From contig NZ_RQXX01000001.1 of NCBI RefSeq assembly GCF_004011175.1, forward strand, positions 372,001-436,000: DNA of 64,000 nucleotides, written 5' to 3'. Below are positions 44,512 to 53,493 of the stretch, piece after piece (positions within the stretch are counted from its first letter, which is position 1; each line of letters begins with the position of its first letter). Source of the DNA: Mesobaculum littorinae. GTDB taxonomy: Bacteria; Pseudomonadota; Alphaproteobacteria; Rhodobacterales; Rhodobacteraceae. The notes under the pieces are model-generated. The model saw only the letters and a list, made by a program, of their open reading frames with translations, did no database searches and was not told where the DNA came from. Position numbers and translations under genes: made by a program.

Positions 44512-44976
44512 ATGACCGACGACATCTACGCCGATCTCACCCAGCTGGGCGGCGCCACCCGCGTCCCCGCCAGCCCCGAGGCCGCCCGGCTTGAACGGGT
44601 GCGGAACCCGCAGGCGGACGTCAGCTACAACGTGCGCTTCACGGCGCCCGAGTTCACGTCGCTCTGCCCGATGACGGGGCAGCCCGACTTCGCCCACCTG
44701 GTGATCGATTACGTCCCCGGCGACCGGCTGGTCGAATCGAAGTCGCTGAAGCTGTACCTCACCGCGTTCCGCAATCACGGTGCGTTTCACGAGGACTGCA
44801 CGATCTCGATCGCCCGTCGGCTGGTCGCGTGTCTCGATCCGCTTTGGCTGCGGATCGGCGGGTACTGGTATCCCCGTGGCGGCATCCCGATCGACGTCTT
44901 CTGGCAGACGGGCCCGGTGCCCGAGGGTGTCTGGATCCCCGACCAGGGCGTGCCGCCCTACCGCGGCAGGGGTTGA
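44512..44976 (+). CDS. queF: NADPH-dependent 7-cyano-7-deazaguanine reductase
   Basis: A 154-residue T-fold enzyme that reduces preQ0 to preQ1. The nucleophile Cys is in [13 protein letters not shown] near residue 52, the NADPH motif is [16 protein letters not shown] near residue 75, and HEDC follows. It is the short (YkvM) type. GGAG lies before ATG 44512. It closes the que operon. Confidence 0.96.
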   Translation: MTDDIYADLTQLGGATRVPASPEAARLERVRNPQADVSYNVRFTAPEFTSLCPMTGQPDFAHLVIDYVPGDRLVESKSLKLYLTAFRNHGAFHEDCTISIARRLVACLDPLWLRIGGYWYPRGGIPIDVFWQTGPVPEGVWIPDQGVPPYRGRG

Positions 44977-45142
44977 ACCGACCCTCCGCCGTCACCAAAG
45001 GCCGTGACCGATAGCCCGCGCGACCCGTCATGGCGACGGGGGCGCACGGGTCGTGTCCGTATCGGTTCGTCCCGGTGGCTCGGAGGCCAATCGCCAATGG
45101 CCGGCCGCGATCTGGGGCCGCGCCGGAGGTGGCCCGCGGCGT

Positions 45143-45922
45143 TCAGCCCAGCCAGACGTCGAGGAACAGCATCAGCACCAGCCCGATCGACAGGCCCAGC
45201 GTCGCCTTGTTCTGGTGGCCGCTGCGGTGAGTTTCGGGGATGATCTCATGGCTGATGACGAACAGCATCGCCCCCGCGGCAAAGGCCAGCCCCCAGGGCA
45301 AAAGCGGTTCGGCCAGGCTGATGACGCCGGCGCCGAGTGCGCCGCCCAGGGGCTCGACCATACCGGTCAGCGCGGCGATGGCAAAGGCGCGGCCCCGGCC
45401 ATAACCCTCGCCCAGAAGCGCCACCGCCACGGCCAGCCCTTCGGGGGCGTTCTGCAGGCCGATGCCGATCGCCAGCGGCATGCCGCCCTCAAGCCCGCCG
45501 GCGCCGAAGCCCACGCCGACGGCCAGCCCCTCGGGGACGTTGTGGATGGTGATCGCGAAGATGAAGAGCCAGACACGCCGCAGGGCATCTGCCTCGGGGC
45601 CTTCGCGGCCGGTGCGGAAATGTTCGTGCGGCAGCGCTCCGTTCAGCCACGCGACCGCGCCCATGCCCAGAAGGATCGACGCGCAGGTGATGGCCGCGGG
45701 GATCGCGCCCGCGCCGTAGGTCTGCTCGGCCGCGTCCAGCGCGGGGATGATCAGCGAAAAGAACGACGCCGCCAGCATGACCCCCGCGGCGAACCCCAGC
45801 GACATGTCGCGAAAGGGGCGGCCCGGGGTGCGTCCGGCCAGCACGGGCAAAGCTCCGAGCGCGGTCATGAGCCCGGCGACCAGACTGCCCAGAAACCCCA
45901 GTGCCAGCGGTGACATGTCCAT
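45143..45922 (-). CDS. ZIP-family metal transporter
   Basis: A 259-residue inner-membrane protein with about eight helices. The metal path is marked by IHNVPEGLAVGVGFG in helix 4 and LQNAPEGLAVAVALL in helix 5, and HEIIPETH near the end. The cytoplasmic loop between helices 3 and 4 has HEHFRTGRE, a short His-containing segment. The relatives (ZupT/GufA) take up zinc and other divalent metals. ATG 45922 was chosen at the family N-terminus. It is on the same strand as the P450 gene, 226 bp away. Confidence 0.9.
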   Translation of the reverse strand: MDMSPLALGFLGSLVAGLMTALGALPVLAGRTPGRPFRDMSLGFAAGVMLAASFFSLIIPALDAAEQTYGAGAIPAAITCASILLGMGAVAWLNGALPHEHFRTGREGPEADALRRVWLFIFAITIHNVPEGLAVGVGFGAGGLEGGMPLAIGIGLQNAPEGLAVAVALLGEGYGRGRAFAIAALTGMVEPLGGALGAGVISLAEPLLPWGLAFAAGAMLFVISHEIIPETHRSGHQNKATLGLSIGLVLMLFLDVWLG

Positions 45923-46148
45923 GATGCGATCCCGATTGTGCCCGCGCGCCTTGCACCTTTCGCAGGTGAAGGTCCAGAGGGGATGCGGCGCGGTCCACCC
46001 GCGCGCCGCCTGGGCCAAACGGGGCAGTCGCCCCCGGGTGGCGCGCGGTCCCCGCTTTGGAAGGCGGTCGGGCCGCGGTGCCCCGCCGGCCGGTCCGTGT
46101 TTCAGCGGGCGGGCGGGACGCCGGTCTGCGAAAGCGGGCTGAGGCGCC

Positions 46149-47327
46149 CTAGCGGTCGACGACCAGCGCCTCCAGCCCGCGGAAATGGTAGATGTCGGCG
46201 ATGCGTGGTGGATCGACCGGGCGCAGTTCCGGGCAGCGCGTGTAAAGGACCCTGAGCGCGACCTGCATCTCCAGCCGGGCCAGCGGGGCGCCCACGCAGA
46301 AATGCGGCCCCGCGCCGAAGGCCATCTGGCCCGTGGCGGGCCGGGTCGGGTCAAAGCGGTCGGGGTTGGCGAAGACCGCCGGATCCCGGTTCGCCGCCGC
46401 CAGCAAGCAGCCGATCCTCCCGCCCTTCGGGATCGTCTCGCCGCCCAGCTGCACCGGCGCATAGGCGTGGCGCACGAAAAGATGCAGCGGCGGATCGAAG
46501 CGCAGGATCTCCTCGACCGTGGCCGCGACACTGGCCTCGCGCGTGGTCGCGACGGGATCGGCGTGCCGGTACAGCGCGGCGACCCCGTTGCCGATGCCGT
46601 GGACCGTGGCCTCGTGCCCCGCGTTCAGAAGCAGCACCGCCGTCGCGATCATCTCGTCGGTGCTGAGCCGTGCGCCGTCGTCTTCGGCCGCGATCAGATG
46701 GCTGAGCAGATCGTCGCCGGGCGTGGTGCGGCGCCGCGCGATATGGTCGCGCAGAAAAGCCGCGAAGTCGCGCGCCGCCGTATCGGCGGCGACCTCGTCG
46801 GCATGGGTGCGGCGGGCCTGGTACATGCCGACCATCGCATGCGACCAGCGCAGAAGATCCGCCGCCGCGCTGTCGGGCACGCCCAGAAGGCGGGCGATGA
46901 CGATCACCGGCACCCGGTCGGCATAGGCGGGGAGCAGATCGAAGGGGCCTTCGGGAAACGCGTCGATCAGATCGTGGCAGAGCGCCTCGATCTCGGGGGC
47001 CAGCCCGTTGATGCGGCGCGAGGTGAAGGCCCGCAGTACCAGTCCGCGCAGCCGCGTGTGGCGCGGCGCCTCGAGCTCCAGCATCGAGTTGTGTTCGATC
47101 GCATAGAAGTTGCGCAGGTGGTCGGGCGCGACGGGTGGGCCGTCGGGCGGTTCGCGGCCCATGTCGCGGGATTTCAGGGCGGCGGACACCGCCGCGTGGC
47201 TCAGGGCGACGGGCATGTCGTAGTCTTCCCACCAGACGACTTCGCCCAGGGCGCGGGCGCGGTCGTAGAACGGGTAGGGGTCGGCGACGAAGGCCGGATC
47301 GGTCGGGCTTTGCCTGATATTCTGCAT
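46149..47327 (-). CDS. Cytochrome P450
   Basis: A 392-residue soluble bacterial P450. The oxygen-binding I-helix motif is AGHEAT near residue 237, the K-helix ExxR is EEILR near 279, and the haem loop is FGAGPHFCVGAPLAR with its Cys near residue 339. No ferredoxin or reductase gene is adjacent, so electrons must come from elsewhere. The substrate is unknown. ATG 47327 begins MQNIRQSPTDPAFVADPYPFY, the normal class I N-terminus. Confidence 0.93.
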   Translation of the reverse strand: MQNIRQSPTDPAFVADPYPFYDRARALGEVVWWEDYDMPVALSHAAVSAALKSRDMGREPPDGPPVAPDHLRNFYAIEHNSMLELEAPRHTRLRGLVLRAFTSRRINGLAPEIEALCHDLIDAFPEGPFDLLPAYADRVPVIVIARLLGVPDSAAADLLRWSHAMVGMYQARRTHADEVAADTAARDFAAFLRDHIARRRTTPGDDLLSHLIAAEDDGARLSTDEMIATAVLLLNAGHEATVHGIGNGVAALYRHADPVATTREASVAATVEEILRFDPPLHLFVRHAYAPVQLGGETIPKGGRIGCLLAAANRDPAVFANPDRFDPTRPATGQMAFGAGPHFCVGAPLARLEMQVALRVLYTRCPELRPVDPPRIADIYHFRGLEALVVDR

Positions 47328-47476
47328 GCCGTCCTGAATACGCGGCCCTGCGCGCGGCACAAGAGGGGCGTTGCCGTCGGTGCCACGGGGCAGGCCGAAG
47401 CCGGCGCGGAACGGCGGGCCGTCCGTTGTCCCGGGCCATGGCCGCGTGCGGCATCGGGCCGGGGCCATCACACGCA

Positions 47477-47500
47477 AACGGCCGCCCCAGGGGCGGCCGC
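47477..47500 (-). terminator. Probable terminator of the L,D-transpeptidase gene
   Basis: On the minus strand GCGGCCGCCC/GGGCGGCCG-type complementary arms form a compact stem followed by TTTG, about 30 bases past the stop at 47531. The T run is short. Confidence 0.5.
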
Positions 47501-47530
47501 AACGACGCGATGGGCAGGACCTGAGGCTCC

Positions 47531-48103
47531 CTAGATCAGGCGGACCTGCGCGCCCACGGGCACAAGCTCGAACACCTCGGCGATCATCCGGTTGTAGAGC
47601 CCGATGCAGCCCGAGGACGACCGGCGCCCGATCTTGCGGGTATCGTGGGTGCCGTGGATCAGGTAGGCGGGCCAGCCGAGGTAAAGCGCGTGCGTGCCCA
47701 ACGGGTTGCCTTCGCCCGGGGGCATGTAGGCGGGCAGGCTGGGATCGGCTTCGCGCATCGACGCGGTGGGGGTCCAGTCGGGGCCCTTGACCTTGCGCAC
47801 CACAGTGGTGTGGCCGCGGCGGGTCAGCTCGTCGGTCTTGGGCACCGAGGTGGGGTAGAGCCGGTAATCGCTGCCATCGGCGGACCAGTAGTGCAGCGCG
47901 CGCGACCCGGTGTCGGCCAGAAGCGTGGCGACGCCCAGCTTGTCGAAGTGATCCTCCCACCGCTGCGTCAGGAAGGCCGAGGCGTTGCGGTCGACCCCGC
48001 CCTGCTGGATCGGCGAGAAGTCCTGTGCGCGCAGCACTGCGGGGGCGGCGCAGGCGGCAGCCCCGAGAAGCAGGGCGCGGCGGCGGGTAACGGAATTTGA
48101 CAT
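47531..48103 (-). CDS. Small L,D-transpeptidase (YkuD domain)
   Basis: A 190-residue exported protein. The N-terminus has TRRRALLLGAAACAAPAVLRA, a Tat-like signal. The YkuD active site is HGTHDTRKIGRRSSSGCIGLYN near residue 150, with the catalytic Cys after SSG. It should form 3-3 cross-links in peptidoglycan or attach proteins to it. The domain covers almost all of the mature protein, without LysM or binding domain. A perfect hairpin lies just upstream at 48128-48145. Confidence 0.92.
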   Translation of the reverse strand: MSNSVTRRRALLLGAAACAAPAVLRAQDFSPIQQGGVDRNASAFLTQRWEDHFDKLGVATLLADTGSRALHYWSADGSDYRLYPTSVPKTDELTRRGHTTVVRKVKGPDWTPTASMREADPSLPAYMPPGEGNPLGTHALYLGWPAYLIHGTHDTRKIGRRSSSGCIGLYNRMIAEVFELVPVGAQVRLI

Positions 48104-48127
48104 GGCGAAGACCTTCGTATTTCGGGC

Positions 48128-48145
48128 GTCACGGTCTGCCGTGAC
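48128..48145 (-). repeat. Hairpin in the leader of the small L,D-transpeptidase gene
   Basis: GTCACGG-TCTG-CCGTGAC, a perfect 7-bp stem with a tetraloop, centred about 33 bases before the start. It may be an operator or leader structure. Confidence 0.4.
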
Positions 48146-48378
48146 CCTGATCCCAAACCGGGCGCGGGGTCCAGTCCCGCAGGGGCAGTTTCACGCCGGT
48201 GTGATGCCGGGACATCGTAGATAGGCGGCAGGTCGCCCAAGCACGCACCTGCGATCGGGCACATCGAGGGTTGCAGGGCATGGTCCATCAGGGGCGGCGC
48301 CAGCCGCGCGCCCCGGCGCGCCCGTTCTCTACCGAACCGAGGGGCGGCCCGCAGACGTCCCGGGGGGCCGCGCCGTGC

Positions 48379-49509
48379 CTAAAGCCCTTCGCGGAACTCC
48401 TGCGCAAGGCTGCCTACGACGGCGCGCAGCGCTTCGCGCGGATCGGCGCTGTCGGCGAGTGCCCGGTCGTGCACCGCGCGCTGGCGCCGGGCCGAGGATC
48501 CATGCTCGGCGATCGTCATCGTGCCGCGCACCTCGTTGAGGCACCCCAGCCACGCGGCCTCGGTCTCCATCTCCTCGACCAGCTGGGCGACGATTTCGGC
48601 GAAGGGCCGCAGCTTGCGTTGCCCGAGGTCCAGAAGCGTGCCTGCGGTGCCGTAGCGCTGCGCGCGCCATCGGTTCTCTTCTACCAGAAAGCGGTCGTAG
48701 ATGCGCCAGCGCTGGTTGTGCTGCTTTAGCCGCCACAGCATGGCCATCGCGCTTTGAATGAAGGCCGCGACCGACAGAGCCTCTTCCACCCTTGGCATCA
48801 CGTCGGCGATCCGCGTCTCAAGCGTCGGCCAGGCCTCTGACGGGCGCAGGTCCCACCAGATCTTGGTCGCGTCCTCGACGATCTCGTTCTCGACCAGCAC
48901 GTCCACGGTGCGCCGGTAATCCGACCAGCTGTCGAACTTCGGCGGCAGGCCCGTGCGCGGCACGCTGTCGAAAACGTTGAGCCGCCAGGACTGCAGCATC
49001 GTGTCCTCGCCCTTCCAGAAGGGGGAGGAGGCCGAGAGCCCCAGCACGAGCGGCAGAAAATAGGTGAACTGCTGCATCAGGTCGACGCGCAGCTCGGGGT
49101 CGTCGCCCAGTCCGACATGGACATGCATGCCGCAGGTCATCAGCCGCCGGGCGATCCCACCGATATCCTCGGCAATCGCATCATAGCGGTCGGACTGCCC
49201 CGTCGCCCGTGATGCAGGGTCGGAAAAGGGATGGCAGGAGGCCGCGATGATGGCCAGACCGTGATCTTCGGCCACCTCGGCCACACCGCGGCGCAGCTGG
49301 GCCAGATCCTCGCGCGCCTCGCCGATGTCGCGGCAGACGCCTGTGCCGATCTCGATCATGCAGTCGCGGAACTCGGGGCTGACCTTCGACCCCAGCCGGT
49401 CCTTGGCATGGCGGAACATGGCCTCGGGGATGGCGGCAAGCTCCATCGTCCCGGGGTCGATGGCGAGGTATTCCTCTTCGATGCCGAGCGTGAAATCGGG
49501 ATCGGGCAT
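48379..49509 (-). CDS. YbdK-type carboxylate-amine ligase (GCS2 family)
   Basis: A 376-residue protein of the glutamate-cysteine ligase type 2 family. The start FTLGIEEEYLAID gives the metal/ATP acidic cluster; MTCGMHVHVGL near residue 128 is the second signature; the C-terminal part has RIYDRFLVEENRWRAQRYG. Family members have weak gamma-glutamylcysteine ligase activity and their true role is not settled. ATG 49509 is preceded by AAAAGGAG. It is followed on the same strand by nothing nearby; the sqd operon lies upstream by 46 bp and may read through. Confidence 0.88.
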   Translation of the reverse strand: MPDPDFTLGIEEEYLAIDPGTMELAAIPEAMFRHAKDRLGSKVSPEFRDCMIEIGTGVCRDIGEAREDLAQLRRGVAEVAEDHGLAIIAASCHPFSDPASRATGQSDRYDAIAEDIGGIARRLMTCGMHVHVGLGDDPELRVDLMQQFTYFLPLVLGLSASSPFWKGEDTMLQSWRLNVFDSVPRTGLPPKFDSWSDYRRTVDVLVENEIVEDATKIWWDLRPSEAWPTLETRIADVMPRVEEALSVAAFIQSAMAMLWRLKQHNQRWRIYDRFLVEENRWRAQRYGTAGTLLDLGQRKLRPFAEIVAQLVEEMETEAAWLGCLNEVRGTMTIAEHGSSARRQRAVHDRALADSADPREALRAVVGSLAQEFREGL

Positions 49510-49555
49510 GGACGGCTCCTTTTCCGGCCAAGTGCGGACGGAAGGTGCCGGTTCC

Positions 49556-50428
49556 CTAGGGCTGTTGCTTGAGCATATCGCCCAGATCGGCGGCAAATTG
49601 CGAAGCGGGACGCGGGCGCCATCCCAGATCACGCAGGCGGTCGCACCGCATCACCTTGAGCGCGCCGGGATCGGCGCGGTTGGGCAGAGGGGCGGGCAGC
49701 GGGCCGGGCAGGGCGGCGGACTGATCTGGCCGCAGGGCGGCGGTCCGGCCCGTGGCGTGCAGATAGGCAGTCAGAAGATCGCGGCGGTCGAGCGTGAGGC
49801 CCGAGGCGTTGAAGGCCCCCGTGGCGCGGGTCTCGATCAGCATCAGGGCGGCTGCGGCCATGTCGGCGACATGCAGTTCCGTCGCCACCCGGGGGGCGGG
49901 CGTCTCGCCCCGGTCGAAAGCGTCGAAGAGGCTGCGCCACTTCATCGCCGGGCCGGGCCCGTAAAGCCCGGTGGCGCGCAGGCTGGCGCCACCCCGGGCG
50001 AAAAGCGCCTGCTCGGCGCGGGTCTTGACCTCGCCATAGAGATCCTGCGGGCGGGGCGCGTGATCTTCGGTCAGGACCGTGCCCGCGGGCCAGCCGTCAT
50101 AGACCGCGCGCGAGGACAGAAAGACGATGGGTCGGCCCTGCGGCATCGCCGCGAAGAGCCGCAGCGTGCCGTTGAGGTTCAGGTAGCGAAAGCCCGTCGG
50201 ATCATCGCCCTCGCCCCCGCGGTAGCGGCCCGGGGCGTGAGCAAAGGCGGCATGGACCAGCGCGTCCATCGCGCCCAGCTCGGCCGGCTGGCCCAGGGCC
50301 CAGGACTGGTGGGCCGCGCCCGCGAGGGGGCGGCGGCCCAGCACCGTGACCTCGTGCCCCGCGGCGCGCAATGCCGCCAGCAGACCCCCGCCGGCGATGC
50401 CGGTGGCGCCGGTCAGCGCGACCTTCAT
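49556..50428 (-). CDS. sqdC: SqdC-like NAD-dependent epimerase/reductase
   Basis: A 290-residue extended SDR. The nucleotide motif TGATGIAGGGLL is at residues 6-17, VFLSSRAVYDG holds the Ser, and DLYGEVKTRAE the YxxxK pair. It is the third gene of a set ordered as in the Rhodobacter sphaeroides sqdB-sqdD-sqdC operon, where SqdC is a reductase-like protein needed for normal sulfolipid synthesis. The symbol rests on this order plus family; on sequence alone I would call it an epimerase. It overlaps the GT8 gene by 4 nt. Confidence 0.72.
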   Translation of the reverse strand: MKVALTGATGIAGGGLLAALRAAGHEVTVLGRRPLAGAAHQSWALGQPAELGAMDALVHAAFAHAPGRYRGGEGDDPTGFRYLNLNGTLRLFAAMPQGRPIVFLSSRAVYDGWPAGTVLTEDHAPRPQDLYGEVKTRAEQALFARGGASLRATGLYGPGPAMKWRSLFDAFDRGETPAPRVATELHVADMAAAALMLIETRATGAFNASGLTLDRRDLLTAYLHATGRTAALRPDQSAALPGPLPAPLPNRADPGALKVMRCDRLRDLGWRPRPASQFAADLGDMLKQQP

Positions 50429-51234
50429 GCGCCCGTCGCGGGGCCGGGCAGGGCCGACAGGTCGGGCGCGGGTGCGCCCGCCTCGTACCCACGCCAAAGG
50501 TCGATCAGGGGGCGCAGGCGGTCGGACTTGGCATGCTCGGTCCACGGTTTTTCGTACTGGAAATGCAGCACGCGGATGCGGCTCCAGTCCCATAGCTCGG
50601 GTAGCGAGAACCAGACGTATTGCAACATGTTGTCGTAGACGGGCAGGCCATGCCAGTCGGAGAAATAATCCTGCAGGAAGGTCTGGTCGGTCCGCCGCCA
50701 GTAGGCGCCGGGCGCATCGAGCCGTGTCAGCATCGCGTCGAAGGTCGCCTGCGACGGCCGCGCGGTGAAGACGCCGCTGTTCATCCGCCCGAAATCGGCG
50801 AGGCTTTCATAGACATTCGGCGCGGCGCAGAACTCGGGGTAATCGAAGAGCCGGTCGATGTTCTGCAGCACCAGCGTATCGGCGTCGAGGAACACCACGC
50901 GGTCGTACTCCAGCTGCCACAGCCGCAGCTTGGCGAAATTGTCGAGCGGCGTGTGGAAGGGCGGCTTGCCCCCCTTGGTGAAGGGATCGCGGCCGTGCAG
51001 CGCGTCGCGGGCGTGGGCCGCGTTGAAGGCGGGCGAGGTCGGCAGCAGCGATACCGCCACCAGCCGCGCGCCACGCTCAACGAGCGGTGCGAGGGCCGCG
51101 GCCTCGACAGCCTCGGTATGCATCACCACGAGGTCGGCGGCGGTCCCGGTCAGACGCAGCGACTGCAGAAGCGCCGCCGCGCCGCGGGCGAAATCCGCGT
51201 TGGTGACAAGCGTGACGTAGGCGCAGCGGGTCAT
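50425..51234 (-). CDS. sqdD: GT8 (glycogenin-like) glycosyltransferase of sulfolipid synthesis
   Basis: A 269-residue GT-A enzyme. The metal-binding motif is VFLDADTLVLQNID near residue 95, and FNSGVF-like MNSGVFTARP follows, both typical of glycogenin-like GT8. In R. sphaeroides the equivalent SqdD is thought to move sulfoquinovose to diacylglycerol. ATG 51234 starts MTRCAYVTLVTNADF, the family N-terminus; the longer upstream frame lacks it. Confidence 0.82.
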   Translation of the reverse strand: MTRCAYVTLVTNADFARGAAALLQSLRLTGTAADLVVMHTEAVEAAALAPLVERGARLVAVSLLPTSPAFNAAHARDALHGRDPFTKGGKPPFHTPLDNFAKLRLWQLEYDRVVFLDADTLVLQNIDRLFDYPEFCAAPNVYESLADFGRMNSGVFTARPSQATFDAMLTRLDAPGAYWRRTDQTFLQDYFSDWHGLPVYDNMLQYVWFSLPELWDWSRIRVLHFQYEKPWTEHAKSDRLRPLIDLWRGYEAGAPAPDLSALPGPATGA

Positions 51235-51391
51235 GCGGGGCGAGCCCGCGTCACGGGAGAAGTCGCGGAGGCGCCGCAACCCCATCCCCGGTCGAGGCGT
51301 CCGCCCCGGCGCAGAGGCCCGGGGCGGTCTTCGGCCCCAACCGTCGCATCGGCGCGCAGGCCGGGCGCACCCGGGGTGCGGCAGGCCCGCA

Positions 51392-52609
51392 TCAGGAGGC
51401 CGAGCGTAGCGCGCGGCCCTCGGGGTCACGCTCGACGGCCGCGCCCAGTTCGCGGGTCCAGCCCGAGACGGCCGGAACGCGGCTGCGGTCGACGCGGTGG
51501 GCGTATTTCCTGGCCACCTCGACGACCTCTTCCAGCAGGCCGTCCTGCAGGGTGATCGGGTCAAGCCCCAGCGCGCGGAACTGGTCGTTCTTGACGATCA
51601 GGTCGTTTTCGGCGGCTTCCTTGCGTGGGTTCGGCAGGTTGGCGACCTTGGCGCCGGAAAGCCGTGCCACCAGCTCGGCCAGGTCACGGACGCGATGGGT
51701 TTCGGTCATCTGGTTGAAGATCCGCACCCGGTCGCCCTGTTTCGGCGCCTCGCCAAGCGCAAGCTCGATGCAGCGCACGCTGTCCTGGATGTGGATGAAG
51801 GCGCGGGTCTGGCCGCCGGTGCCGTGAACGGTCAGCGGATGGCCGATCGCCGCCTGGATCAGGAAGCGGTTCAGCACGGTGCCGTAGTCGCCGTCGTAAT
51901 CGAAACGGTTGATCAGCTGTTCGTGCCGCCGGGTCTGATCGGTATGCGTGCCCCAGACGATGCCCTGGTGCAGGTCGGTGATACGCAGCCCGTCGTTCTG
52001 GGCGTAGAACTGGAACAGGATCTGATCGAGGCTCTTGGTCATGTGATAGACCGAGCCGGGGCGCGTGGGGTAGAGGATCTCCTGAGCCTTCTTGCCCGAG
52101 GGCGTGTCGATCTCGACGTCGAGGTAACCCTCGGGGATCGGCGCGCCGACGCTGGAATAGCCGTAGACGCCCATGGTGCCGAGGTGGATCAGGTGCGCGT
52201 CGATGCCGGTTTCGACCAGCGCGGCCAGCAGGTTATGCGTGGCGCGGACGTTGTTGTCGACGGTGTAGGTCTTGTGCCGGTCGGACTTCATCGAATAGGG
52301 CGCGGCGCGCTGTTCGGCAAAGTGGATCACGGCGTCGGGCTTGTGTTCGGCCAGCCAGTGCTTCACCCGCTCGTAATCCTCGGCCAGATCGAGAAGGTGG
52401 AAGTGCAGCCGACGGCCCGTCACCTCGTGCCAGATGCGGCAGCGCTCCTGAATCGAATCCATCGGCGTCAGCGACTGCACGCCCAGTTCGGTGTCGATCC
52501 AGCGGCGGCTGAGATTGTCGACGATATGCACCTCGTGCCCGAGTTCGGACAGGTGCAGACACGTGGGCCATCCGACGAAACCGTCTCCGCCAAGAACCGC
52601 GATGCGCAT
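51392..52609 (-). CDS. sqdB: UDP-sulfoquinovose synthase
   Basis: A 405-residue SDR enzyme that builds UDP-sulfoquinovose from UDP-glucose and sulfite, the head group precursor of SQDG. The sequence is very SqdB-like: MRIAVLGGDGFVGWPTCLHLS, VDNLSRRWIDTELGVQSLTP, the active-site YHMTKSLDQ near residue 185, and GIVWGTHTDQT. Length equals that of the Rhodobacter enzyme. ATG 52609 is preceded by GGAG; an ATG six codons upstream is less likely. The spacing to sqdD (157 bp) is wider than within the rest of the operon. Confidence 0.95.
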   Translation of the reverse strand: MRIAVLGGDGFVGWPTCLHLSELGHEVHIVDNLSRRWIDTELGVQSLTPMDSIQERCRIWHEVTGRRLHFHLLDLAEDYERVKHWLAEHKPDAVIHFAEQRAAPYSMKSDRHKTYTVDNNVRATHNLLAALVETGIDAHLIHLGTMGVYGYSSVGAPIPEGYLDVEIDTPSGKKAQEILYPTRPGSVYHMTKSLDQILFQFYAQNDGLRITDLHQGIVWGTHTDQTRRHEQLINRFDYDGDYGTVLNRFLIQAAIGHPLTVHGTGGQTRAFIHIQDSVRCIELALGEAPKQGDRVRIFNQMTETHRVRDLAELVARLSGAKVANLPNPRKEAAENDLIVKNDQFRALGLDPITLQDGLLEEVVEVARKYAHRVDRSRVPAVSGWTRELGAAVERDPEGRALRSAS

Positions 52610-52847
52610 GGGGCGTCTCCAATCCATTTTCTTCGCACTGGCCTTAGTTGGGCATGACGCAGAAGTGAAGTGACGTTTCCGCAACGCCGCAGGCGCGGCG
52701 GCCTTCTGCCGGGACAAAGCCCGCCGACGCGCGGGCGGCAAAGCGGCGGCGCCGCGCCGCCTGCGCCGTGTCCTCCGCGCCGGACTTGACAGATCGGGCG
52801 TGCGGCGCCGACGCTTGGGCTAAGGCGTGCATGAAGGGGAGGTCACC

Positions 52848-53282
52848 ATGCTGGTCCAGCACATCCTGAAATCCAAGTCCGACGACGGGGTCGTCACGAT
52901 CTCGTCCACGGCCACGGTATCGGACGCGGCGCAGATCCTGTCCAAGCGCCGGATCGGCGCGGTCGTCGTGTCCGAAGACGGCGAGTCGGTTCGCGGCATC
53001 CTGTCCGAGCGGGACATCCTTCGCGAACTGGGGCGGCGCGGACCCGACTGCCTGAGTGACACCGTCGCGCAGCTGATGACGGCCGATCCCCGCGTCTGCG
53101 CGCCCGACGATACCGCCGACACCGTCCTGACCCACATGACCGAGGGGCGGTTCCGCCACATGCCGGTCCTGGTCGACGGTCGGATGATCGGCCTGATCTC
53201 GATCGGCGACGTGGTCAAGGCGCGGCTGTCCGAACTGTCGATGGAGCGGGATGCGCTGGAAGGGATGGTGATGGGGCGCTAG
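52848..53282 (+). CDS. Two-CBS-domain protein
   Basis: A 144-residue cytoplasmic protein made only of a CBS pair: VVTISSTATVSDAAQILSKRRIGAVVV with GILSERDILR, then DTADTVLTHMTEGRFRHMPVL with GLISIGDVVKARL. Such stand-alone pairs bind adenine nucleotides and act as energy or redox sensors. ATG 52848 follows GGGGAGG; a GTG 21 bp upstream is also in frame. No partner is evident from its neighbours. Confidence 0.92.
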   Translation: MLVQHILKSKSDDGVVTISSTATVSDAAQILSKRRIGAVVVSEDGESVRGILSERDILRELGRRGPDCLSDTVAQLMTADPRVCAPDDTADTVLTHMTEGRFRHMPVLVDGRMIGLISIGDVVKARLSELSMERDALEGMVMGR

Positions 53283-53438
53283 CGCCCGCACCGAACTGTA
53301 GCGCCACGTGCCGCGCTGGTTACGACGTCTCGGCCGTGCCGCCCGGGCCCGGTCCGCCGTCGGCGCGATCGTCGTTCCCGCCGGCGCCCGGCCCCGTGGC
53401 CGAGCCGAGCGTCTAAGCACGCCCCGGGGGAAAACCGC

Positions 53439-53467
53439 TTGCGTCCGGTAACGCAATATTGTTGCGT
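53439..53467. promoter_or_regulatory. Three alternating TTGCGT/ACGCAA half-sites before coaD
   Basis: TTGCGT (53439-53444), ACGCAA (53451-53456) and TTGCGT (53462-53467) form two overlapping inverted repeats with 6- and 5-bp spacers, 27 bp before the coaD start. The arrangement looks like an operator for a dimeric regulator; no regulator gene is adjacent. Confidence 0.45.
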
Positions 53468-53493
53468 GCGCCCCAACGCGAGGAGGGGACGAC

